A stretch of DNA of 28,845 bases from CAYOHY01 sp964403885 (GTDB taxonomy: Bacteria; Actinomycetota; Coriobacteriia; Anaerosomatales; PHET01), in assembly GCA_964403885.1 (NCBI GenBank), contig CAYOHY010000026.1:1-28845 (forward strand), written 5' to 3'. The notes beneath the pieces are model-generated. The model was not told the DNA's origin and did not search any database. It saw nothing but the letters and a program-made list of their open reading frames with translations. How positions within the stretch are numbered: the stretch's first letter is position 1; each line of letters starts with the position of its first letter. A program made the position numbers and the translations under genes. This document shows, piece after piece, positions 8,248-14,708 of this stretch.

Positions 8248-10158
8248 ATGCAACTCAGGCAACTCCCGCACCGCAACAAGATGTACATCCTCGCAGGCGT
8301 GCTGCTTGCGATGCTTCTGGGCGCGCTCGATGCGACGATCGTCGGTCCCGCGATGCCCAAGATCGTCCAGGACCTGGGCGGCATGGCGATGCTCGCGTGG
8401 GTCTTCACGATCTACTCGCTGACGTCGACCATCACCATCCCGATCGTGGGCAAGCTCTCCGACCTGTACGGCCGCAAGTGGTTCTACCTCTCGGGCATCG
8501 CGATCTTCCTCGTGGGCTCGGCGCTGTCGGGCGCGTCCGGTGAGGCGTGGCTCAACGAGATCTTCATCAGGCTGACCGGCGAGGCCAACCAGATGCTGCA
8601 GCTCATCATCTTCCGCGGCATCCAGGGTGTGGGTGGCGGCATGATGATGGCCAACGGCATGGCCATCATCGGCGACCTGTTCGAGGCCCGCGAGCGTGCG
8701 CGCTATCAGGGCCTCATGGGCGCCGTGTTCGGCCTGGCGTCGGTCTTTGGTCCCGCCGTGGGCGGCTACCTGACCGACAACCTGAGCTGGCGCTGGATCT
8801 TCTACATCAACATCCCGTTCGGCCTGCTCGCCATCGCGGTCCTCGCGTGGGCCATGCCGCGCCCGGTCCACGGCCAGGAGCATCGTGTCGACTGGTGGGG
8901 CGCTCTGGCGCTCATCGCCGGGCTCGTCCCGCTGCTGCTGGCGCTCAACTGGGGCGGCTCCGAGTACCAGTGGGACTCCACGACGATCCTCGGGCTCTTC
9001 GCGGCGGCCTTCATCGCTTTGGCGCTGTTCGTGTGGCGCGAGCTCAACGCGTCTGAGCCCATCCTCGACATGAGGTTGTTCAAGGACCGCAGCTTCTCGG
9101 CGAGCATGGCGGTGCTGTTCCTGTCCGGCGTGGGCATGTTCGGCTCGATCATGTTCCTGCCCACGTTCATGCAGATCGTCCAGGGCAAGACCGCGGCGAG
9201 CTCCGGCGCGCTGCTCACCCCGATGATGATCTCGATGATCGCGGGCTCCATCGGCACCGGTCAGCTCATCGCACGCACCGGCCGCTACAAGGCCTTTGGC
9301 ATCGTGGGTCTGGCGGTCTCGGCTGTGGGCATGTTCCTGCTCTCGCGCCTGCAGGTCGAAAGCAGCAACATGGCCGTCGTGGTGCCCATGGTCATGGTGG
9401 GTCTGGGTATCGGAACGACCATGCCGCTGTTCACCATCTCGCTTCAGTCGCAGTTCCCGCAGCGTCTTGGCGAGGTCACCGGCGCGCTTCAGTTCTTCCG
9501 CTCCATCGGCGGCACGGTGGGCGTCGCGCTTCTGGGCGGTGTCATGAACGCCGCTATGCGCGCAGACCTCGCCGAGCGCATCGGCGCCAAGGGCGTACCC
9601 GCACTTCAGCTGCTGTGGGCCGGGATGCCGCAGATGCCGGGTCCGTTCAGCCCCCAGGGCATCAAGATGATCCTCACGAAGTTCGCCGATAAGCTGCCCC
9701 ACGGCGCCGAGAAGTTCTTCACCCAGTTCGTCGCCGACCTCAAGGTGGTCACGGACGGCAGCATCCCGCGCAGCTTCGACCCGTCGAGCCTGCTCAACGT
9801 GCAGATGCTCGACGCCGTGACCGCGCTGGTGAAGGGGATCGAGGCCAAGCTGCCCGGCACCGTCGCGGCCCAGCTGGGCCTCACCGAGGCGTGGGCCACG
9901 CTGACCTACGACCTCAAGGCGGCCCTGACCGCCGGCGTCACGCACGCGTTCCTCTACGGCGCGGCGCTCATGGTGCTCGCCTTCGTGATGATGTGGTTCG
10001 TCCGCGAGGTGCCGCTTGCCGGCCGCGTTCACCTGGACAACGCCGCCGAGGTGGGCACCGAGGTGCTCGTCGAGGAGTCGGTCCAGCCCTCTGAGCACGA
10101 GCCCGTGGTGGTCGAGCCCGCCGAGGCGGACGCATCCGCCAAGGACGCGGACGCGTAG
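8248..10158 (+). CDS. DHA2-family MFS efflux transporter (second paralogue, enlarged loop)
   Basis: A 636-residue 14-helix DHA2 transporter with GKLSDLYGRK motif A and LDATIVGPAMP in helix 1, close to the upstream paralogue through the membrane core. It differs by an extra segment of about 17 residues between helices 3 and 4 (EAWLNEIFIRLTGEANQ) and a much longer loop before the final helix (about residues 445-570, with PGPFSPQGIK and LPHGAEKFF), predicted extracytoplasmic. The acidic C-terminal tail resembles that of its neighbour (GTEVLVEESVQP). The ATG at 8248 has AAGGAC at 7-nt spacing. It lies between the first pump and the glycosylase gene (2-nt gap). Two adjacent paralogues might act on different substrates or associate; neither can be judged here. 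Confidence 0.9.
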   Translation: MQLRQLPHRNKMYILAGVLLAMLLGALDATIVGPAMPKIVQDLGGMAMLAWVFTIYSLTSTITIPIVGKLSDLYGRKWFYLSGIAIFLVGSALSGASGEAWLNEIFIRLTGEANQMLQLIIFRGIQGVGGGMMMANGMAIIGDLFEARERARYQGLMGAVFGLASVFGPAVGGYLTDNLSWRWIFYINIPFGLLAIAVLAWAMPRPVHGQEHRVDWWGALALIAGLVPLLLALNWGGSEYQWDSTTILGLFAAAFIALALFVWRELNASEPILDMRLFKDRSFSASMAVLFLSGVGMFGSIMFLPTFMQIVQGKTAASSGALLTPMMISMIAGSIGTGQLIARTGRYKAFGIVGLAVSAVGMFLLSRLQVESSNMAVVVPMVMVGLGIGTTMPLFTISLQSQFPQRLGEVTGALQFFRSIGGTVGVALLGGVMNAAMRADLAERIGAKGVPALQLLWAGMPQMPGPFSPQGIKMILTKFADKLPHGAEKFFTQFVADLKVVTDGSIPRSFDPSSLLNVQMLDAVTALVKGIEAKLPGTVAAQLGLTEAWATLTYDLKAALTAGVTHAFLYGAALMVLAFVMMWFVREVPLAGRVHLDNAAEVGTEVLVEESVQPSEHEPVVVEPAEADASAKDADA

Positions 10159-10160
10159 GC

Positions 10161-11018
10161 GTGCCGAGTCACCCCGCATATGACCTCGCGGCCTTCGTGG
10201 AGCACGTCCTCCGCGAAGGCCGCGGTCTGTACCGGGAGTTCCCGTGGCGTGACACGTGCGACCCGTATGCGGTCCTCGTGTCCGAGGTGATGCTCCAGCA
10301 GACGCAGGTGGGGCGCGTGGTCCCGTACTTCGAGCGATGGATGGCAGACTTCCCCACGCTGGAAGCGCTCTCGGCCGCGCCGCTCGAGGCGGTTCTGCGA
10401 GACTGGCAGGGCCTGGGCTACAACCGCCGGGCGATCGCGCTCAAGCGCTGTGCGGAGCAGGTTGTCTGCGCGCACGCGGAGTCCGGCGCCTCCGGTCCCG
10501 CCCGGCTGCCGGACGACGATGCGGCTCTGCGCGCGTTGCCCGGCGTGGGCCCGGCGACCTCGGCCGGCGTGCGGGCGTTCGCCTTTGGCCAGCACGGCGT
10601 CTACCTCGAGACCAATGTGCGCACGGTCTTCCTGCACGAGCTGTTCGCCGATCGCGACGAGGTGCCCGACAAAGAGGTCGCGCCGCTCGTGGCACAGGCC
10701 GCCGAGCAGGCCGAGCATCTGGGGGTCACGCCGCGCGAATGGAACTACGCCTTGCTCGACTACGGCGCGCACCTCAAGCGGGTGGTCCCCAACCCGTCGC
10801 GGCGCAGCGCGCATCACGCACGGCAGTCCACGTTCGAGGGCTCGAGGCGGCAGAAGCGGGCGCGGCTGCTGCGGGCGGTCATGGACGCGCCCGGGGCGAC
10901 CACCGACGAGCTCTCAGGCGGCCTGGGTCTCGACGTCACCGAGGCCGATGACCTGCTTGAGGCGCTTGAGACGGACGGCTTCATCGTGCGCGAAGGTAAC
11001 GGTTGGCGCGTGGCCTGA
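10161..11018 (+). CDS. MutY-like HhH-GPD DNA glycosylase, Fe-S-less, Glu at catalytic Asp site
   Basis: A 285-residue helix-hairpin-helix glycosylase. The N-terminal half has the MutY pattern: FPWRDTCDPY, then SEVMLQQTQV with the catalytic Glu at about E42, FPTLEAL, and GLGYNRRA. The hairpin is LPGVGPATSAGV (about 126-137); the residue aligned with the Lys of bifunctional Nth enzymes is Thr. Where MutY has the catalytic Asp in LDGNVKR, this protein has Glu150 in YLETNVRTV. There is no C-terminal four-cysteine cluster motif: the only cysteines are three in the first 105 residues. The C-terminus (about 225-285) looks like a small winged helix. The GTG start at 10161 lacks a clear ribosome binding site and follows the pump stop by 2 nt, so translation is probably coupled. 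It likely removes mispaired bases, but substrate should not be assumed to be A opposite 8-oxoG. Confidence 0.8.
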   Translation: MPSHPAYDLAAFVEHVLREGRGLYREFPWRDTCDPYAVLVSEVMLQQTQVGRVVPYFERWMADFPTLEALSAAPLEAVLRDWQGLGYNRRAIALKRCAEQVVCAHAESGASGPARLPDDDAALRALPGVGPATSAGVRAFAFGQHGVYLETNVRTVFLHELFADRDEVPDKEVAPLVAQAAEQAEHLGVTPREWNYALLDYGAHLKRVVPNPSRRSAHHARQSTFEGSRRQKRARLLRAVMDAPGATTDELSGGLGLDVTEADDLLEALETDGFIVREGNGWRVA

Positions 11019-11025
11019 GCACGGA

Positions 11026-11041
11026 TGTGACAGATATCACC
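11026..11041. promoter_or_regulatory. CRP-like dyad
   Basis: TGTGA-N6-TCACC lies 8 nt after the glycosylase stop. The TGTGA-N6-TCAC core is the classic CRP half-site pair. No convincing -10 is found at the expected distance on the plus strand, so a regulatory role is unproven. Confidence 0.3.
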
Positions 11042-11190
11042 TGCGCGCGCAAGGAAGCGGGACCTCCGCGCTCAACACCTCTTCAGCGTGTGCCGAGAAT
11101 ACAGGTGGGACTCGGGGAAAACCGTGAGGGTGGGTCCTGGCGCCGAATTCCACTGCGGCTGCGGGCGCGAGACAAATGCAGAGAGCCGTG

Positions 11191-11222
11191 GGGCCCGCAT
11201 CACGCGGGCCTTTCCTTTTCTG
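11191..11222 (+). terminator. Intrinsic terminator of the marR-efflux-glycosylase operon
   Basis: A perfect 7-bp stem GGCCCGC/GCGGGCC (11192-11198 with 11204-11210) with a 5-nt loop is followed directly by TTTCCTTTTCT. It lies 173 nt after the glycosylase stop, leaving a long 3' untranslated stretch. The 266-nt gap 11019-11284 otherwise holds the CRP-like dyad and a second hairpin, with no convincing open reading frame. Confidence 0.75.
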
Positions 11223-11233
11223 GGGGCCAGACA

Positions 11234-11263
11234 CGACGGGCACCGCTGTCGCGATGCCCGTCG
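11234..11263. other. Hairpin downstream of the 12-heme cytochrome gene
   Basis: A 9-bp perfect stem CGACGGGCA/TGCCCGTCG with a 12-nt loop lies 21 nt beyond the cytochrome stop on the minus strand. There is no T-run after it in that direction, so termination would need Rho or be inefficient; it may instead protect the mRNA 3' end. Confidence 0.4.
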
Positions 11264-11284
11264 GGACCAGCGTGTCGTTTCATG

Positions 11285-12481
11285 TCATTTGGCTGCGAAA
11301 CGCGCCTTCATCTCTTTGCGCCCGGTCTCGATGCCCCGGACGTGGCACGTCGAGCAGTCGACCTCGGTGTGGCAGTCGAAGCAGGGCGTGGCGCCATCCT
11401 TCTTGACGGCCTCGGGGTGCTGCAGGATCCACGAGCCGGCGGGCGTCTTGGACGGGTGATGGCAGGCGTCGCAGAAACCGGTGCCCTTCGCCTCGGCCGC
11501 GCTGCGCGCGTGGCACTTGGCGCAGACGCCCGGATCCGCGTAGCCGGCCGCAGCGTGGTTCTTCTTGAACTCGGCAGGGTGCGGCATCTTCAGCCCGTGG
11601 CACCCATCGCAGAACGACGGCTTGTGACAGGTGTAGCAGCTGTTGACCTGCCGCGCGGGCTTGAGCGCGCCGGTGGGCTCTTCGCCCTCGACCTCTCCGT
11701 GGGCCGCCTCGCTGGGCGGACGCTCCTCGTAGAACTTCACGTTCTCCGCGATGGCGGCGGACTCCTCCTTGGCTGCCTTCGCATGTCCGCCGGACTCACC
11801 GTACAGCGTGTACCAGGAGCTCGCGTCGTGGCTGGACGGCACCAGGTCGAACTTCGCGGGGTGGCAGGCCGAGCACGTGCCGGGGGCCACCGCGTCCGGG
11901 GCCTGGCTGTGGCAGCGGAAGCACGCGTCCATGGTCAGCCAGTTCTCGTGCTTCTGGTCGCCCTCGAGGATGAGTGTGATGTTCTCTTCCGGGTGCGCCA
12001 CGCGGTTGTGACACTTGGTGCACTGGATGCCGTTCTCGGCGTGGATCGTGTGATCGATGATGATGCCGCTAGAAGGGGTGACCGATCGGGTCTTGAGGTT
12101 GTGACACTGGGTGCACTGCTCGGCGGGCATCTCGAGCGCCACGTGGTTGTCGTGGTTCATGGGGAGTTCGAAGGTCCGCATGATCGTGGTGATGGCGTCG
12201 GGCGCGACCTCGATCTTCTTGATGGTCATGGTGAGACCGCTTGCGTTGACCGGCTCGTGGCACGCGACGCAGGCCACGTTGGTGTGGCTGCTTTCGTTGT
12301 AAGCGAGCGTGTTGTCGTCGTGCACGATGTGGCAGGGCTGCGTGCAGAACCAGTAGGTCGAGGTGCCGTCGATCGCCACGGCCCAGATCACGAAGAACAC
12401 GATCAGCGCGACGCCGCTCCAGACGATGGCCCTGGGGCGTGTGGACGGGTCCTTGAACGCGCGGATGGGGTTGAATCCCAC
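11285..12481 (-). CDS. Membrane-anchored 12-heme cytochrome with NapC/NrfH-like N-terminal domain
   Basis: A 398-residue protein with one N-terminal helix (about 18-39) anchoring an extracytoplasmic multiheme domain. There are eleven CXXCH motifs (CVACH, CTQCH, CTKCH, CFRCH, CSACH, CYTCH, CDGCH, CAKCH, CDACH, CFDCH, CSTCH) plus a first site CTQPCH, spaced CX3CH. The arrangement of a helix, a first heme site, YNESSH and VACVACHEP matches NapC/NirT/NrfH quinol dehydrogenases, which pass electrons from menaquinol to periplasmic partners. The second half (from about residue 280) has close CXXCH pairs with MPHP spacing, as in electron-transfer multiheme proteins. The GTG at 12481 has GGGAG at 7-nt spacing. 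A perfect palindrome lies at 12547-12560. Its partner might be the giant cytochrome at 193-4038; that is inference. Confidence 0.88.
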   Translation of the reverse strand: MGFNPIRAFKDPSTRPRAIVWSGVALIVFFVIWAVAIDGTSTYWFCTQPCHIVHDDNTLAYNESSHTNVACVACHEPVNASGLTMTIKKIEVAPDAITTIMRTFELPMNHDNHVALEMPAEQCTQCHNLKTRSVTPSSGIIIDHTIHAENGIQCTKCHNRVAHPEENITLILEGDQKHENWLTMDACFRCHSQAPDAVAPGTCSACHPAKFDLVPSSHDASSWYTLYGESGGHAKAAKEESAAIAENVKFYEERPPSEAAHGEVEGEEPTGALKPARQVNSCYTCHKPSFCDGCHGLKMPHPAEFKKNHAAAGYADPGVCAKCHARSAAEAKGTGFCDACHHPSKTPAGSWILQHPEAVKKDGATPCFDCHTEVDCSTCHVRGIETGRKEMKARFAAK

Positions 12482-12517
12482 GGGTGTCTCCCTAGAAATG
12501 CCGACCCTGTTGACCGC

Positions 12518-12560
12518 AGTATGCGCCGATACCGAGACGAGCGCTCTTGACCATGGTCAA
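12518..12560 (-). promoter_or_regulatory. FNR/CRP-type palindrome and -10 of the 12-heme cytochrome gene
   Basis: TTGACCATGGTCAA at 12547-12560 is a perfect 14-bp palindrome of the form TTGAC-N4-GTCAA, the layout of FNR-class sites (TTGAT-N4-ATCAA). A -10-like CATACT lies on the minus strand at 12518-12523. A start near 12512 would centre the palindrome at about -41.5, the class II activator position, with a leader of about 30 nt. No separate -35 is needed or seen. Confidence 0.5.
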
Positions 12561-12587
12561 ACTTCGCCGTGAACCAGGAGATTCCCG

Positions 12588-13778
12588 CTAATCGCCCAGG
12601 ATAGACCGAGCGAGCTCGCGCAGCTCACGCTCGACGACCGCGTAGGGCTGTGAGGTCTCCCGAGCGATGCGGGCGACGTCGTCGGCCTCGGGGCGAAGAC
12701 GACTCTCGGCGCCCTCAGGCCCGACCTTCACGTTGATGGGACCGAAACGCGTGGGGATCTCGCGGACCTCGCGTTCCGCGACGTAGCGCACGATGGGCGT
12801 GACCCGAACGCCCAAAGAGCCTGTGAGCGCGACGATGCGCTCGGCGAAGGCGCGGGCGACGTCGTCCGGCCCGGTGGCCAACACCGAGAGCAAGACGCCC
12901 GGGCGGCCCTTCTTCATGGTGAGCGGGGTGGTCCACACATCGGCGGCGCCCTCGGCGAGCAGCTGCGCCGTCACGGCCGCGATGGCCTCGGGTGAGAGGT
13001 GGTCGAGATTGGTCTCGAGGACAGCGACCGACTGGGACTCAAGGTCGAGTGACGCTTGGGGGGCGCCCACCACGAGCATGCACACGTTGGGCATGCCGAT
13101 GTCGCGTGTGCCGGCACCGAAGCCCACGAGTCGCGGCGTCATGGCCGGGCACGGGCCGAACCCGGCTCCGAGCCCGCGCAGCAGCGCGGCGCCGGTGGGT
13201 GTGGTGAGCTCGCCCGATGCCGAGCCGGGCACGACCGAGGCGTCCACCAGCAGCCGGATCGTCGCGGGCGCGGGCACGGGCAGCTCCCCGTGCGAGGTGC
13301 GAACCGTGCCGGAGCCCACCGCAACCGGCGAGGCGGTGATCGCGTCGATGCCCAGGGCGTGCACGCCGGCGCACACGCCCACGATGTCGACGATGGAGTC
13401 GATCGCGCCCACCTCGTGGAAGTGGACGGCGTCGATCGCGCAGCCGTGCGCTGCGGCCTCGGCGACCGCGAGCGCCTCGAACGTGCGCAGCGCGCTCGCG
13501 CGGACCGGTTCGGGCAGGTCAGCGCCCTCGAGCATGGCTCGGATGTCGCGCCAGTGGCGGTGCGCGGGTTGCTCGGCGGCTTCGACACGTACGCCGCATG
13601 CGGCGATGCCGTGCGAGGAGGTGCGCTCCACCGTCACGCGCGCTTCGGGGGCGAGCGTGGCAGCGAGACGAACAAGGTGATCGGCGGTGAAGGCACCCGA
13701 GGCGGTTCCCGCGTCGAGCAGGGCCCCGAGGAACTTGTCACCCGAGACGCCCGTCGAGCAGTCGAGGTACGCGATCAC
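12588..13778 (-). CDS. larC: Nickel pincer cofactor biosynthesis protein LarC
   Basis: A 396-residue LarC. In the LarA cofactor pathway LarC inserts nickel into the pyridinium bisthiocarboxylate mononucleotide made by LarB and LarE. The N-terminus IAYLDCSTGVSGDKFLGALL, the segment VHFHEVGAIDSIVDIVG, the Thr/Pro-rich GELTTPTGAALL, and the C-terminal ETNLDHLSPE and TTPLTMKKGRPG are family hallmarks. The GTG at 13778 overlaps the larB stop (GTGA) and follows GGAG. It is one uninterrupted frame; some relatives need a programmed frameshift. LarE and LarA are not in the window. The 12-heme cytochrome gene lies downstream on the same strand after 106 nt, with its own apparent control region. Confidence 0.92.
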   Translation of the reverse strand: MIAYLDCSTGVSGDKFLGALLDAGTASGAFTADHLVRLAATLAPEARVTVERTSSHGIAACGVRVEAAEQPAHRHWRDIRAMLEGADLPEPVRASALRTFEALAVAEAAAHGCAIDAVHFHEVGAIDSIVDIVGVCAGVHALGIDAITASPVAVGSGTVRTSHGELPVPAPATIRLLVDASVVPGSASGELTTPTGAALLRGLGAGFGPCPAMTPRLVGFGAGTRDIGMPNVCMLVVGAPQASLDLESQSVAVLETNLDHLSPEAIAAVTAQLLAEGAADVWTTPLTMKKGRPGVLLSVLATGPDDVARAFAERIVALTGSLGVRVTPIVRYVAEREVREIPTRFGPINVKVGPEGAESRLRPEADDVARIARETSQPYAVVERELRELARSILGD

Positions 13779-14587
13779 AGGGCGGACTCCGCGTCTGTTG
13801 GCGCCACTGACGCCTCGGCCCACCCGGGACGATCGATGCGGCTGGCGAGCACCGCGGCGCCAAAGCCGTTGTCGATGTTGACGACGCCGATGCCTCCGGC
13901 GCAGGAGTTGAGCATGGTGAGCAGCGCCGACACCCCGCCGAAGTTGGCGCCGTAGCCCACGCTGGTGGGCACCGCGATGACCGGCACGTCCACCAGGCCT
14001 GCGACCAGTGAGGGCAGTGCTCCCTCCATGCCTGCGACCGCGATGATCACCCGGGCCGCGCGCAGCGTCTCCACGTGAGCGAGTGCGCGATGGACGCCGG
14101 CGACACCCACGTCGTAGAGGCGATGCACCGCGCAGCCCATGATCTCGGCGCACACAGCGGCCTCCTCGGCCACGGGGATGTCGGCGGTTCCCGCGCTGGC
14201 GACGACGACGAGGCCTTCAGCGGGTCGCTGGGCTCGGCGGTCGACGGTCACCACGCGAGCGAGCTCGTGGTGGACCGCGTCGGGGGCGACGGCGGCGATG
14301 GCGGCGGCGTGCTGGGCGTCGGCTCTGGTGGCGAGCAGCACGTCGCCGCGGGCAAGAAGCTCGGCCGAGATGGTGCCCACCTGTTCGGGCGTCTTGCCCT
14401 GGCAGAAGATGACCTCGGGGAACCCGCACCGGCGGGCGCGGTCGTGGTCGACACGCGCTGCGGGCGATCCGGCGACCGAACCCACCTCGGTGTAGGCGGG
14501 CGTCCCCAGGGTGCGCGCGGCCTCTTGGGGGGTGGTGGCTCCGCTCGCTACCGAGCGCAGCAGCTCCTCGATCTGATGTGGCTCCAC
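13775..14587 (-). CDS. larB: Nickel pincer cofactor biosynthesis protein LarB
   Basis: A 270-residue LarB, which carboxylates and hydrolyses nicotinic acid adenine dinucleotide in the first step of the nickel pincer cofactor. The C-terminal half is PurE/AIR-carboxylase-like: GTADIPVAEEA, YDVGVAGVHR, VAGMEGALPSLVAGLV, PTSVGYGANFGG and NIDNGFGAA. The N-terminal part includes RCGFPEVIFCQGKT, normal for LarB. The open frame extends to a TTG at 14602, but the GTG at 14587 follows GGAG at 6-nt spacing and is preferred. The stop overlaps the larC start by 4 nt, so the pair is translationally coupled. It is divergent from the diguanylate cyclase at 14709. Confidence 0.92.
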   Translation of the reverse strand: MEPHQIEELLRSVASGATTPQEAARTLGTPAYTEVGSVAGSPAARVDHDRARRCGFPEVIFCQGKTPEQVGTISAELLARGDVLLATRADAQHAAAIAAVAPDAVHHELARVVTVDRRAQRPAEGLVVVASAGTADIPVAEEAAVCAEIMGCAVHRLYDVGVAGVHRALAHVETLRAARVIIAVAGMEGALPSLVAGLVDVPVIAVPTSVGYGANFGGVSALLTMLNSCAGGIGVVNIDNGFGAAVLASRIDRPGWAEASVAPTDAESAL

Positions 14588-14708
14588 GGTTCTCCGCTGC
14601 AAAGGTGCCGACCTGCGGCGAGCCGAGGTCGGAGGGGTATGGTCGTCTATACTTGTACCACGATGCCGGGCGACCGGTGTTCATGCCACTCAACCCGCCG
14701 GAGCCGCA

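Noticed and set aside
7798..10179. Open frame of 793 codons on the minus strand opposite the second efflux pump
   Set aside because: The translation is dominated by His, Arg, Asp and Glu without any fold pattern and lies across a well-supported transporter gene.
11090..11190. Possible cobalamin riboswitch suggested by GGGGAAAACCGTG and CCACTG
   Set aside because: No B12 box is present, the order of elements does not match well, and no plus-strand gene follows for 3.4 kb.
11003..12550. Open frame of 515 codons on the plus strand opposite the 12-heme cytochrome
   Set aside because: Antisense shadow of a gene with twelve heme motifs; no ribosome binding site or recognisable domain.
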